From CAZMGD01 sp964565705 (GTDB lineage: Bacteria; Actinomycetota; Acidimicrobiia; Acidimicrobiales; Ilumatobacteraceae), in assembly GCA_964565705.1 (NCBI GenBank), contig CAZMGD010000083.1, positions 1 through 19,178 on the forward strand: a stretch of 19,178 nt of DNA, in the 5' to 3' direction. How positions within the stretch are numbered: position 1 is the stretch's first letter; every line of letters begins with the position of its first letter. Positions 1-6,552 of this stretch are shown here, piece by piece. The position numbers and the translations under genes were made by a program. The notes under the pieces were generated by a model, which was not told the DNA's origin, did no database searches, and saw only the letters and a list, made by a program, of their open reading frames with translations.

Positions 1-372
1 GTAGAAGCGGATCGGGTTGTTCGTCGACCCGCCGACGATCCTCACCGCCTCCAACATCCGCAGCACACCCAGCCCGGTGATGTTCGCCGTCAGCTCCGCC
101 TGGTTGAAGCTCATCGCCACGAAGCTGATCGCACCCAGGTTGTACACCTCGTCGGGCTGGGCGACCTCCAACGCCTTCATCAAGGACGGCAGATCCGCCA
201 GATCACCCGGCACCGGCTGCACGAACGGCAACTGGTCGCGCAACGTCTCGGCCCGCGGGTTGTTCTGCCCCTTGACCATCCCGAACACCTCGTAGTCCTG
301 ACCGTGCAGGAACTCGGCGAGATGCTGACCGTCCTGACCGGTGATCCCGGTGATGAACGCACGACGCGGCAT
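1..372 (-). CDS. gmd: GDP-mannose 4,6-dehydratase, N-terminal 124 residues (3' end off window)
   Basis: Gmd is a cytoplasmic extended SDR that converts GDP-D-mannose to GDP-4-keto-6-deoxy-D-mannose, the branch point to fucose, rhamnose and related sugars. The reading begins MPRRAFITGITGQDGQHLAE, with the GITGQDG dinucleotide-binding loop at residues 8-14 that is typical of Gmd. It continues with GDLAD near residue 60 and a YNLGAISFVAMSF segment where most Gmd proteins have a YNLAAQSHV-like sequence. The catalytic Tyr/Lys region lies beyond the edge and cannot be checked. The ATG at 372 is preceded by GGGAG nine bases upstream (382-386 on the plus strand). It fits with the mannose nucleotidyltransferase-like gene at 7500-8501, although the two are not in one operon. 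Another GDP- or NDP-sugar SDR is possible. Confidence 0.8.
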   Translation of the reverse strand, partial: MPRRAFITGITGQDGQHLAEFLHGQDYEVFGMVKGQNNPRAETLRDQLPFVQPVPGDLADLPSLMKALEVAQPDEVYNLGAISFVAMSFNQAELTANITGLGVLRMLEAVRIVGGSTNNPIRFY

Positions 373-411
373 GGATGGACACTCCCAGAAGGTCTGCGAC
401 AGGAACGGGCA

Positions 412-417
412 AGCATA
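412..417 (-). promoter_or_regulatory. candidate -10 box for gmd
   Basis: Read on the minus strand this is TATGCT, which matches the actinobacterial TANNNT -10 pattern. It lies about 40 bases before the gmd ATG. I see no convincing -35 box 16-18 bases upstream, so this rests on one hexamer in the only AT-leaning part of the 74-base gap. Confidence 0.25.
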
Positions 418-425
418 CCCACGGC

Positions 426-444
426 GCCTGGCGGGCCGCCGGGT
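426..444 (-). terminator. possible hairpin terminator after the ABC permease
   Basis: CCTGGC (427-432) and GCCGGG (438-443) form a six-pair stem with one G-T wobble and a five-base loop. It begins three bases after the permease stop codon. No T-run follows. It could be a U-less actinobacterial terminator or simply chance in GC-rich DNA. Confidence 0.3.
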
Positions 445-446
445 AC

Positions 447-1277
447 TCAGCGGCGGCGCCCGAAGCGGATCGTCGCGATCGGCAGGAAGACGGCGACGAT
501 GACGGCGCACCAGAGCAGGCTCAGCGCGACCCAGTAGGTGGTCGTGTGGTCGATGCCGACGACGTCGGTGCCGCCGTGCATCAGGCTGCGCACGGCGTTG
601 ATCACCACAGAGACCGGCTGGTGGGAGGCGAAGGGCTGCATCCAGCCCGGCATCGACTCGATCGGCACGTTGGCGTTCGACACGAACGCGAACGGGATCA
701 CGAGCATCGACATGCCCTGCGCGGCCTGGGCGCTGCCCGACACGAGTCCGATGACGATGAACACCCAGGTGAACGCCATGCCGGTGATCACGATGAGCAC
801 GAACGCGCCGATCACGCCGGCGACGCTGCCGTGGGGCCGGAAGCCGACGATCACGCCGAGCACGGCGGTCACGAACACGCTCCAGCCGACGAGCGCGGTG
901 TCGGCGAGCGAGCGGCCGACCATCAGCGCCGAACGTGGCACCGGCAGCGACCTGAGCCGGTCGTACACCCCGCCTGCGGAGTCCTCGGCCACGCCCGCGG
1001 CGGCTGCCATGCCCGTCCACAGGATCGCCGTGACCAGGAACCCGGGCACGAGGAAGTCCACATACTCCAGCCCGCTGCCGGTAGCGATCGCCCCGCCGAA
1101 CACGTAGCGGAACATGAACAGGAACAGGGCGCCCTGGATCGTGCTGGTGGCCAGCACCTGCGGCGTGCGGAAGAACTGCAGCACCGTGCGCCGGGCCGAG
1201 CCCGTCGCGGTCGTGAGGTAGGTCGCCCCCGGCGCCGCGGGGCGTGGGGATCGGGTCGTCGTCAGCGTCGCGGTCAC
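447..1277 (-). CDS. ABC-2 type transporter permease (DrrB-like)
   Basis: This is the integral membrane partner of the ATPase encoded just upstream, and together they would form a DrrAB-like exporter of lipophilic compounds. The 276-residue protein has a Thr/Pro/Arg-rich cytoplasmic N-terminus of about 30 residues and then about six hydrophobic segments, including FLVPGFLVTAILWTGMAAAA and VAGVIGAFVLIVITGMAF. The motif VYDRLRSLPVPRSALMVGR between the early membrane segments is characteristic of the ABC-2/DrrB family, as is a late NVPIESMPGWMQPFASHQPV segment. The GTG start at 1277 overlaps the ATPase stop as GTGA and sits seven bases after a perfect AGGAGG, which decides the start over longer in-frame extensions. 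The substrate cannot be told from sequence. Confidence 0.9.
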   Translation of the reverse strand: MTATLTTTRSPRPAAPGATYLTTATGSARRTVLQFFRTPQVLATSTIQGALFLFMFRYVFGGAIATGSGLEYVDFLVPGFLVTAILWTGMAAAAGVAEDSAGGVYDRLRSLPVPRSALMVGRSLADTALVGWSVFVTAVLGVIVGFRPHGSVAGVIGAFVLIVITGMAFTWVFIVIGLVSGSAQAAQGMSMLVIPFAFVSNANVPIESMPGWMQPFASHQPVSVVINAVRSLMHGGTDVVGIDHTTTYWVALSLLWCAVIVAVFLPIATIRFGRRR

Positions 1278-2239
1278 GAGCCGGCCTCCTGCATGTCGTG
1301 GTCGTCGGGTGCAGCGCCGGTGAGGGCGAGGAACACCTCGTCGAGGGTCGGGCGGCGCAGGCCGATGTCGTCGACACCGATGCCGTGCTCGTCGAGCAGG
1401 CGCACCGCCTCGGCGAGCTGACCGGCACCGGTCACGGGCACCGTGACACGGTGGCCGTCGACGTCGATGCGCGGCGCTTCGTCGGAGATCCCGGCGAGGA
1501 GCCGGCCGATGTCGTGCACGTCGGTCCCGGTGTGGGGGCGCACCTCGACGACATCGCGTCCCGACTGCGACTTCAGCTCGTCGGGGGTGCCGGCGGCGAT
1601 CACCCGCCCATGGTCGATGATGACCACGTCCTTGGCCAGCTGGTCGGCCTCCTCCAGGTACTGCGTGGTGAGCACCACGTCGGTGCCGTCGGCGACGAGC
1701 TCGCGGATCGACGCCCACAGCTCCTGGCGGGTGCGGGGGTCGAGACCGGTGGTCGGCTCGTCGAGCAGCAGGAGCCTCGGCCGGCCGACGAGGCTGGCGC
1801 CGAGGTCGAGGCGGCGGCGCATGCCACCGGAGTACGTCCGCACCAGCCGATCGGCGGCGTCGTCGAGGCGAAGCCGCTCGAGCACCTCCGCGGCCGCGGT
1901 GGCGGCGGCCTTCCTGTCCAGCCCGAACAGGCGAGCGACGAGCACGAGGTTCTCGCGCCCGGTCATCGCCTCCTCCACCGAGGCGTACTGCCCGGCGAGG
2001 CCGATGATCCGGCGCACCTGCGCCGGATGGGCGACCGCGTCGATGCCGCCGACGAGCAACGTGCCCGCCTGCGGCTTCAACAGCGTCGCGACGGCGCTGA
2101 CGAACGTCGTCTTGCCGGCACCGTTGGGCCCGAGCAGGGCGGTCAGCTGCCCCGACTCGGCCACGAGGTCGAGGCCGTCGAGGGCACGGGTGTCCCCGTA
2201 CCGCTTGACCAGGCCGGTGGCTTCGATGATCGGGGGCAT
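1274..2239 (-). CDS. ABC transporter ATP-binding protein (DrrA-like)
   Basis: This cytoplasmic ATPase of 321 residues should energise the downstream permease. Visible motifs are Walker A GPNGAGKTT at residues 37-45, the ABC signature SGGMRRR at about 137-143, Walker B LLLLDEP at about 156-162, and TTQYLEEADQLA. In that last motif the switch histidine of most ABC ATPases is Gln, as is usual in the daunorubicin-resistance (DrrA) group. A C-terminal extension of about 90 residues ends in RRPTLDEVFLALTG, also a DrrA hallmark. The ATG at 2239 shares its A with the stop codon of padR (TGATG). It is preceded five bases upstream by GAGGAG, so translation is coupled yet has its own ribosome site. The role is drug or metabolite efflux; the substrate is unknown. 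Confidence 0.93.
   Translation of the reverse strand: MPPIIEATGLVKRYGDTRALDGLDLVAESGQLTALLGPNGAGKTTFVSAVATLLKPQAGTLLVGGIDAVAHPAQVRRIIGLAGQYASVEEAMTGRENLVLVARLFGLDRKAAATAAAEVLERLRLDDAADRLVRTYSGGMRRRLDLGASLVGRPRLLLLDEPTTGLDPRTRQELWASIRELVADGTDVVLTTQYLEEADQLAKDVVIIDHGRVIAAGTPDELKSQSGRDVVEVRPHTGTDVHDIGRLLAGISDEAPRIDVDGHRVTVPVTGAGQLAEAVRLLDEHGIGVDDIGLRRPTLDEVFLALTGAAPDDHDMQEAGS
1285..1290 (-). promoter_or_regulatory. consensus Shine-Dalgarno for the ABC permease
   Basis: On the minus strand this is AGGAGG, seven bases before the GTG at 1277. It is the strongest ribosome-binding site I noted in the window and fixes a non-ATG start that overlaps the preceding stop codon. Confidence 0.75.
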
Positions 2240-2889
2240 CAGGGCTCCTCGTGGGTGGATGGGACGACTGGTGTCCCGAGCTCGGGCAGTGGCTCTCCGG
2301 CGGCGACGCGGCGCCACGAGTCGAGGCCGGAGAAGGTGCCGTCGCGCAGCTCGGCGACCACGGATCGGACGAAGTCGGCCTCGGCCCGGCGCATCGCCAA
2401 CTCGTACTCGGCTTCGAGCAGGAACACCCGGGGCAGGGAGAGCTCCCGGCGCCCGGACTCGAGCGCGGTGGTGTCGAGGGCGAGCGCCTGGTCGAGGGCG
2501 ACCAGGCGACCGGTCAGCAGCTCCAGCGCTTCGTCGGGGTCGAGCGCGCCGACGAGGGTCAGCGCGGCCTCGAACTGGGGATACTCCTTCGCCGGCGTGC
2601 CCACGAGCTCGGCCAGCCAGTCGAGCGCCTCGGCCCTCCCGGCTGCGGTCAGCGCGTAGACCGTGCGCTCGGGCCGGTTGCCGGCGCGCCGGGTGTCGAC
2701 GACCTCGATCAGCTGGCGCCTGGCCAGGCCGTTGACGACGGCGTAGAGGGATCCGAAGTTGAGCCGCATCGAGCGATCGTGCTGCCGGAAGCGCAGCGTG
2801 CGCGCCACGTCGTAGGGATGCAGCGGCCCGTCGAACAGCGTGACGAGCACCGCGAGCGCGAGCGGGTTCGTCCGGGAGGATCGGGACAC
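2239..2889 (-). CDS. PadR family transcriptional regulator
   Basis: This 216-residue protein has an N-terminal winged helix at about residues 8-85. The segments LVTLFDGPLHPYDVARTLRFR, NFGSLYAVVNGLARRQLIEVV and ERTVYALTAAGRAEALDWL follow the PadR pattern. The C-terminal half (about 90-205) is mostly helical and Leu/Ala/Glu-rich, as in the dimerisation and ligand-sensing region of longer PadR proteins. It leads an operon with an ABC ATPase and permease, a common arrangement in which the regulator represses its own efflux genes until a substrate drug binds; that role is inferred here. The start is a GTG at 2889 without a clear ribosome site, so it may be leaderless. An imperfect inverted repeat lies directly upstream at 2892-2909. 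Confidence 0.9.
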   Translation of the reverse strand: MSRSSRTNPLALAVLVTLFDGPLHPYDVARTLRFRQHDRSMRLNFGSLYAVVNGLARRQLIEVVDTRRAGNRPERTVYALTAAGRAEALDWLAELVGTPAKEYPQFEAALTLVGALDPDEALELLTGRLVALDQALALDTTALESGRRELSLPRVFLLEAEYELAMRRAEADFVRSVVAELRDGTFSGLDSWRRVAAGEPLPELGTPVVPSTHEEP

Positions 2890-2891
2890 GT

Positions 2892-2933
2892 CCGATATTG
2901 AATACTCGGTTCAGAGCATTTGCAACCGTGCTC
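2892..2933. promoter_or_regulatory. padR / glycosyltransferase divergent control region with inverted repeats
   Basis: The 66-base gap between divergent genes is AT-richer than its surroundings. It holds an imperfect inverted repeat, CCGATATT-g-AATACTCGG at 2892-2909 (one arm has an extra base), and a second, GAGCA-N10-TGCTC at 2914-2933. The self-complementary hexamer TTGCAA (2920-2925) could serve as a -35 box in both directions. Toward padR the spacing would be 19 bases to CAATAT; toward the glycosyltransferase it would be 15 bases to TAGCCT. PadR operators are commonly such dyads close to the padR start, but which dyad is used here is a guess. Confidence 0.35.
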
Positions 2934-2940
2934 ACCGAAC

Positions 2941-2946
2941 TAGCCT
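2941..2946 (+). promoter_or_regulatory. candidate -10 box for the glycosyltransferase-F420 operon
   Basis: TAGCCT matches TANNNT and ends nine bases before the ATG at 2956, with no Shine-Dalgarno between. This would give a leaderless or nearly leaderless transcript. The same hexamer with the same nine-base distance occurs before the GTG at 9325 on the other strand. Confidence 0.35.
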
Positions 2947-2955
2947 GCGGTCCGC

Positions 2956-4044
2956 ATGGGCCGCGACGTGACGACCGTGGCGTTCGACGTCGGCCCGCTG
3001 CACGGCACGATCAGCGGGGTCGGCGTGGCGACCCAGGGCATGCGCGACGCCCTGCTCGAGCTCCCCGACGTGCAGCTCGTGCCATACGTGTTGAGCGCTC
3101 GCGCCGCGCTCCAGCCCGGCGCCCGGCGCCTGCCCCTGCCGGCCGGGATCGCCCACCGGGCATGGGCTCGGGCCGCGGTGCCGCGGGTGGATCGGTGGCT
3201 GCGCCCGGCCGCGGTGATCCACGGCACGAACTACGCGGTACCGCCGTCGCGCCTCCCCCGCGTCGTCAGCGTGTACGACTGCTGGTTCCTGCGCCACCCC
3301 GAGCAGGTCTCGCCAGACGTCCGACGGGCCGGCGACGTGCTCCGCCGGGCGGTCGCCACCGGCGCCCATGTGCACGCGTCGTCGGAGTCGACCGCCCGGC
3401 AGGTGCGCGACCTGCTGCACACCGACCGGGTGCACGTCGTGGCGCTCGGCCCACCACCGCTCGCTCATCGCCGACCGGTGCCCGCCCCCGGCGCGCCGTT
3501 CGTGCTCGCCCTCGGCACCACGGAGCGGAGGAAGAACATCCCGGCGCTGGTGGCCGCGTTCGGGCTGCTCTCGCCGGCGGTCGGCGACACGGAGCTGGTC
3601 ATCGCCGGCGCCGACGGTGACGACCGCGACGCGATCGACGACGCCGTCGACGCGCTGGTGGGCGCTCGGCGCCAGCGCGTGCGCCTGCTCGGCCGCGTCG
3701 ACGATGCGAGGAAGGCTGACCTCCTCGCCGGCGCCGCCGTGCTCGCCTACCCGTCGCTCGACGAGGGGTTCGGCTTCCCGTTGCTCGAGGCGATGTCCGC
3801 CGGCGCGCCCGTGGTCACCAGCCGCGCCGGCTCGATCCCCGAGGTCGTCGGCGACGCCGCGCTGCTCGTCGAACCCACCGACGTCGACGCGCTCGCCGAG
3901 GCGCTGGAGCTCGTGCTCACCGACGAGGCGACGAGCACCCGGCTCGTCCGGGCGGGCGACGCGCAGGTCGGGCGGTTCTCCTGGCGGACCACGGCCGAGC
4001 GGCTCGCCGCGCTCTACCATGCCCTGGCCGCCGGCGAGGGCTGA
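2956..4044 (+). CDS. GT4 family glycosyltransferase
   Basis: This is a retaining GT-B glycosyltransferase of 362 residues that would transfer a sugar from an NDP donor to a lipid or growing glycan in the cytoplasm. The N-terminal half carries AFDVGPLHGTISGVG, a glycine-rich acceptor-side loop, and HGTNYAVPPSRLPRVVSVYD. The C-terminal half has VLALGTTERRKNIPALVAAF, a donor-domain segment, and DEGFGFPLLEAMSAGAPVV, which contains the family E-x7-E pair at residues 270 and 278 and is followed by GSIPEVVGDAALLVEP. These are typical of mannosyltransferase-like GT4 proteins. It is the first gene of a plus-strand operon and ends 15 bases before fbiA. I see nothing that links its activity to F420, and the sugar and acceptor are unknown. 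The ATG is chosen because it is the first start before the fold begins and follows a -10-like box. Confidence 0.88.
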   Translation: MGRDVTTVAFDVGPLHGTISGVGVATQGMRDALLELPDVQLVPYVLSARAALQPGARRLPLPAGIAHRAWARAAVPRVDRWLRPAAVIHGTNYAVPPSRLPRVVSVYDCWFLRHPEQVSPDVRRAGDVLRRAVATGAHVHASSESTARQVRDLLHTDRVHVVALGPPPLAHRRPVPAPGAPFVLALGTTERRKNIPALVAAFGLLSPAVGDTELVIAGADGDDRDAIDDAVDALVGARRQRVRLLGRVDDARKADLLAGAAVLAYPSLDEGFGFPLLEAMSAGAPVVTSRAGSIPEVVGDAALLVEPTDVDALAEALELVLTDEATSTRLVRAGDAQVGRFSWRTTAERLAALYHALAAGEG

Positions 4045-4059
4045 CGGCCACCTCCGACG

Positions 4060-5061
4060 ATGTCCGCACCTGCCACTCTGCCCCACCTGGCCGTGCTCGC
4101 CGGTGGCGTCGGTGCCGCCCGGATGCTGCGCGGCATCCGCGCCGTCCTCCCCGATCAGCAGATCACGGCGATCGTCAACACGGCTGACGACACGACGCTC
4201 CACGGCCTGCACATCTCTCCCGACCTCGACACCGTGACGTACACGCTCGCCGGTGCCATCGACCCGGAGCGCGGGTGGGGGCTGGCCGGCGAGACCTGGG
4301 CGGCGATGGAGGCGCTCGGCCGGTTCGCCGGGGTGCGACCCGCCGGTTCAGCGGCTGGAACGACGTGGTTCAACCTCGGCGACCGCGACCTCGCCACGCA
4401 CCTCTATCGCACGGCACGGATCACCGAGGGCGCGACGCTCAGCGAGGTCACCGCCGAGATCGCCGCCGCGTTCGGCCTCGGCCTGCGCGTGCTGCCGATG
4501 TCCGATGACCCGGTCGCCACGAAGGTCACCCTCGCCGCCGCGGCAGGGCCCACACCGGCCGGCGCCGAGATCGGGTTCCAGGAGTACTTCGTGCAGCACC
4601 ACCATGACGTCGCCGCGGCGAGCGTCCGCTTCGACGGCGCCGATGCGGCGACCCCGAACGGCCTCGACGTGCTCGAACACGCGGACGCGATCCTGATCGC
4701 GCCCTCCAACCCGATCGTCTCGATCGGGCCACTCCGTGCGCTGCGCGGCATCGACGCCGTGCTCGGCGCACGGCGCGACCGCGTCGTCGGCGTCTCCCCG
4801 ATCGTCGCCGGCGCGGCGTTGAAGGGTCCGGCCGACCGCCTGCTGGCCGAGCTCGGCATGGAGCCGTCGGTCGTCGGCGTCGCCGAGCTGTACGCGCCGG
4901 TGTGCGCCACGCTCGTCATCGACCGCGCCGACGAAGGCCTCGCCGACAAGGTCGAGCGCGCCGGTGTGGCGTGCGTCGTGACCGACACGATCATGAGCGA
5001 CATCGGCCGGGCCGCGGCGCTGGCCCGCACATGCCTCACCGCTGTCGGGTGGGCGACGTGA
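4060..5061 (+). CDS. fbiA: 2-phospho-L-lactate / phosphoenolpyruvate transferase for coenzyme F420 synthesis
   Basis: FbiA (CofD) joins the phosphoester-guanosine intermediate to the deazaflavin Fo, giving F420-0 or, in actinobacteria, dehydro-F420-0. The 333-residue protein matches the family across its length. It has the nucleotide loop LAGGVGAARMLRGI at about residues 13-26, IVNTADDTTLHGLHISPDLDTV, FNLGDRDLATHLYRTARITEG, LPMSDDPVATKV, FQEYFVQHHHDV, IAPSNPIVSIGPLRAL and SPIVAGAALKGPADRLL. The loop reads GGVGAAR where many homologues have GGVGGAK/R, a conservative change. Its stop codon overlaps the GTG of cofE (GTGA), so the two are probably translationally coupled. The presence of F420 synthesis is one of the better clues that this is an actinobacterium. 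Confidence 0.95.
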   Translation: MSAPATLPHLAVLAGGVGAARMLRGIRAVLPDQQITAIVNTADDTTLHGLHISPDLDTVTYTLAGAIDPERGWGLAGETWAAMEALGRFAGVRPAGSAAGTTWFNLGDRDLATHLYRTARITEGATLSEVTAEIAAAFGLGLRVLPMSDDPVATKVTLAAAAGPTPAGAEIGFQEYFVQHHHDVAAASVRFDGADAATPNGLDVLEHADAILIAPSNPIVSIGPLRALRGIDAVLGARRDRVVGVSPIVAGAALKGPADRLLAELGMEPSVVGVAELYAPVCATLVIDRADEGLADKVERAGVACVVTDTIMSDIGRAAALARTCLTAVGWAT

Positions 5062-5774
5062 GCGGTCGCCTGACGATCTGGCCGGTCGAGGGCATCGGGG
5101 AGATCCGCCCCGGCGACCAGCTCGGCGAGATCGTCGCCGAGGCATGTGCGGCGGAGGGCAACGGCCCCCTCGCCGACGGCGACGTGCTCGTCGTCACCCA
5201 GAAGGTGGTGAGCAAGGCCGAGGGCCGCATGATCCGGGTCGATCCGGACGACCCGCTGTCGCACAAGGCGGCCGTCGAGGACGAAGCGGTGCGCATCCTC
5301 CGCCGCCGTGGCGACCTGGTGATCACCGAGACGCGCCACGGGTTCGTGTGCGCGAACAGTGGTGTCGACCTGAGCAATGTCGAGCGCGGCTGGGCTGCGC
5401 TGCTGCCCGTGGACAGCGATCGCTCGGCCCGCCGCATCCGCGACATCGTGCGGGCGCGCTGCGGCGTCACCGTCGGGGTGATCGTGTCGGACACGTTCGG
5501 TCGGCCGTGGCGGTGCGGGCTCACCGACGTCGCGATCGGTGTCGCCGGCATCGCTGGTGTCGTCGACCTCCGCGGCAGCGCGGACGCACTCGGCCGCACG
5601 ATGAACGTGACCGAGGTCGCGGTCGCCGACGAGATCGCCGCCGCTGCCGAGCTCGTGATGGGCAAGTCCACCGGAATACCCGTCGCTGTCGTGCGCGGCG
5701 TCGATCCGCAGTGGCTGCGTGACTCCTCGGTGCGCGAGCTGATCCGCCCGCCCGCCGAAGACCTGTTCCGATGA
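5058..5774 (+). CDS. cofE: coenzyme F420-0:L-glutamate ligase, stand-alone CofE domain
   Basis: CofE adds gamma-linked glutamates to F420-0 using GTP and divalent metal. The 238-residue protein shows VVTQKVVSKAEGR at residues 45-57, CANSGVDLSNV, and SDTFGRPWRCGLTDVAIGVAGI starting at residue 144, all strongly conserved in the family. The length matches archaeal CofE. In mycobacterial FbiB this domain is fused to a C-terminal flavin nitroreductase-like domain that reduces dehydro-F420. Here the reading frame stops before any such domain and the next gene is a methyltransferase, so the reductase must be elsewhere or replaced. The start is GTG at 5058, overlapping the fbiA stop by four bases. 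The longer open frame upstream runs antagonistically through fbiA and is not coding. Confidence 0.95.
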   Translation: MSGRLTIWPVEGIGEIRPGDQLGEIVAEACAAEGNGPLADGDVLVVTQKVVSKAEGRMIRVDPDDPLSHKAAVEDEAVRILRRRGDLVITETRHGFVCANSGVDLSNVERGWAALLPVDSDRSARRIRDIVRARCGVTVGVIVSDTFGRPWRCGLTDVAIGVAGIAGVVDLRGSADALGRTMNVTEVAVADEIAAAAELVMGKSTGIPVAVVRGVDPQWLRDSSVRELIRPPAEDLFR

Positions 5775-6532
5775 ACCGCACGTTCGAGGAGCTCGTCGCC
5801 GAGGCCGCTGCCGCGCCGGCCGCCGGGTGGGACTTCTCCTGGCTGGACGGTCGGGCCACCGAGCAGCGACCGTCGTGGGCCTACGCGCGCACGATCGCCT
5901 CGCGGCTCGCGACCATCGACGCCGCGCTCGACATCCAGACCGGAGGCGGCGAGGTGCTCGCCGAGGCCTCTCCCCTGCCGCGCCTGATGGTCGCCACCGA
6001 GTCGTGGCCGCCGAACATCGCCGCGGCGACCGCGCGGCTGCACCCGCTCGGCTGCGCGGTCGTCGCCGACGCCGACGACCCGCCTCTGCCGTTTGCCGAC
6101 GCGGCGTTCGACCTCGTCATCAGCCGACACCCGGTCACCGTGTGGTGGGAGGAGATCGCCCGGGTGCTGCGTCCCGGCGGCGCGTACCTGTCGCAGCAGG
6201 TCGGCCCGGCGAGCGTGTTCGAGGTGGTCGAGTACTTCCTCGGCCCACAGCCGGAGGAGGTGCGCCGCAGCCGCCACCCCGACGACGCCCGCACGGCGGC
6301 GACGGCGGCCGGACTCGAGGTGGTCGACCTCCGAGTCGAGGAGCTGCGCACCGAGTTCTTCGACGTCGGCGCCGTCGTCTACTTCCTGCGCAAGGTGATC
6401 TGGATGGTGCCGGGGTTCACGGTGGAGGCGTACCTGCCGACGCTGCGTCGCCTCCACGAGCAGATCGAGACCGAGGGTCGGTTCGTGGCGACGACCAGGC
6501 GATTCCTGATCGAGGCCCACAAGCCCGCCTGA
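5771..6532 (+). CDS. class I SAM-dependent methyltransferase
   Basis: The 253-residue protein has a Rossmann methyltransferase core. Motif I is DIQTGGGE at residues 54-61, an acidic strand end follows at VVADADDPPLPFADAAFDLVISRHP (about 97-121), and EEIARVLRPGGAYLSQQVGP is the usual motif III region. The C-terminal part, VVYFLRKVIWMVPGFTVEAYLPTLRRLHEQI, is shared with a group of small actinobacterial and Firmicute methyltransferases of unknown substrate. The ATG overlaps the cofE stop (ATGA), so it is probably co-translated with the F420 ligase; whether it acts on F420 or anything related is untested. The stop codon lies inside the stem of the shared terminator that ends both convergent operons. 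Confidence 0.88.
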   Translation: MNRTFEELVAEAAAAPAAGWDFSWLDGRATEQRPSWAYARTIASRLATIDAALDIQTGGGEVLAEASPLPRLMVATESWPPNIAAATARLHPLGCAVVADADDPPLPFADAAFDLVISRHPVTVWWEEIARVLRPGGAYLSQQVGPASVFEVVEYFLGPQPEEVRRSRHPDDARTAATAAGLEVVDLRVEELRTEFFDVGAVVYFLRKVIWMVPGFTVEAYLPTLRRLHEQIETEGRFVATTRRFLIEAHKPA

Positions 6533-6552
6533 CGGCGTCGAACCGTCAGGCG
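6526..6552. terminator. bidirectional terminator, 10-bp perfect inverted repeat containing both stop codons
   Basis: CGCCTGACGG (6526-6535) and CCGTCAGGCG (6543-6552) are exact reverse complements separated by a seven-base loop. The TGA of the plus-strand methyltransferase (6530-6532) is in one arm and the TGA of the minus-strand SDR (6546-6548) is in the other. No T-run follows on either side, as is usual for GC-rich actinobacterial hairpin terminators. The position, exactly between two convergent operons only 13 bases apart, supports the role. Confidence 0.75.

Noticed and set aside
1274..2935. A 553-residue form of the ABC ATPase with a long N-terminal extension
   Set aside because: The extension is Arg/Ala-rich nonsense read through padR in another frame. 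The ATG at 2239 follows GAGGAG and starts exactly at the ABC fold.
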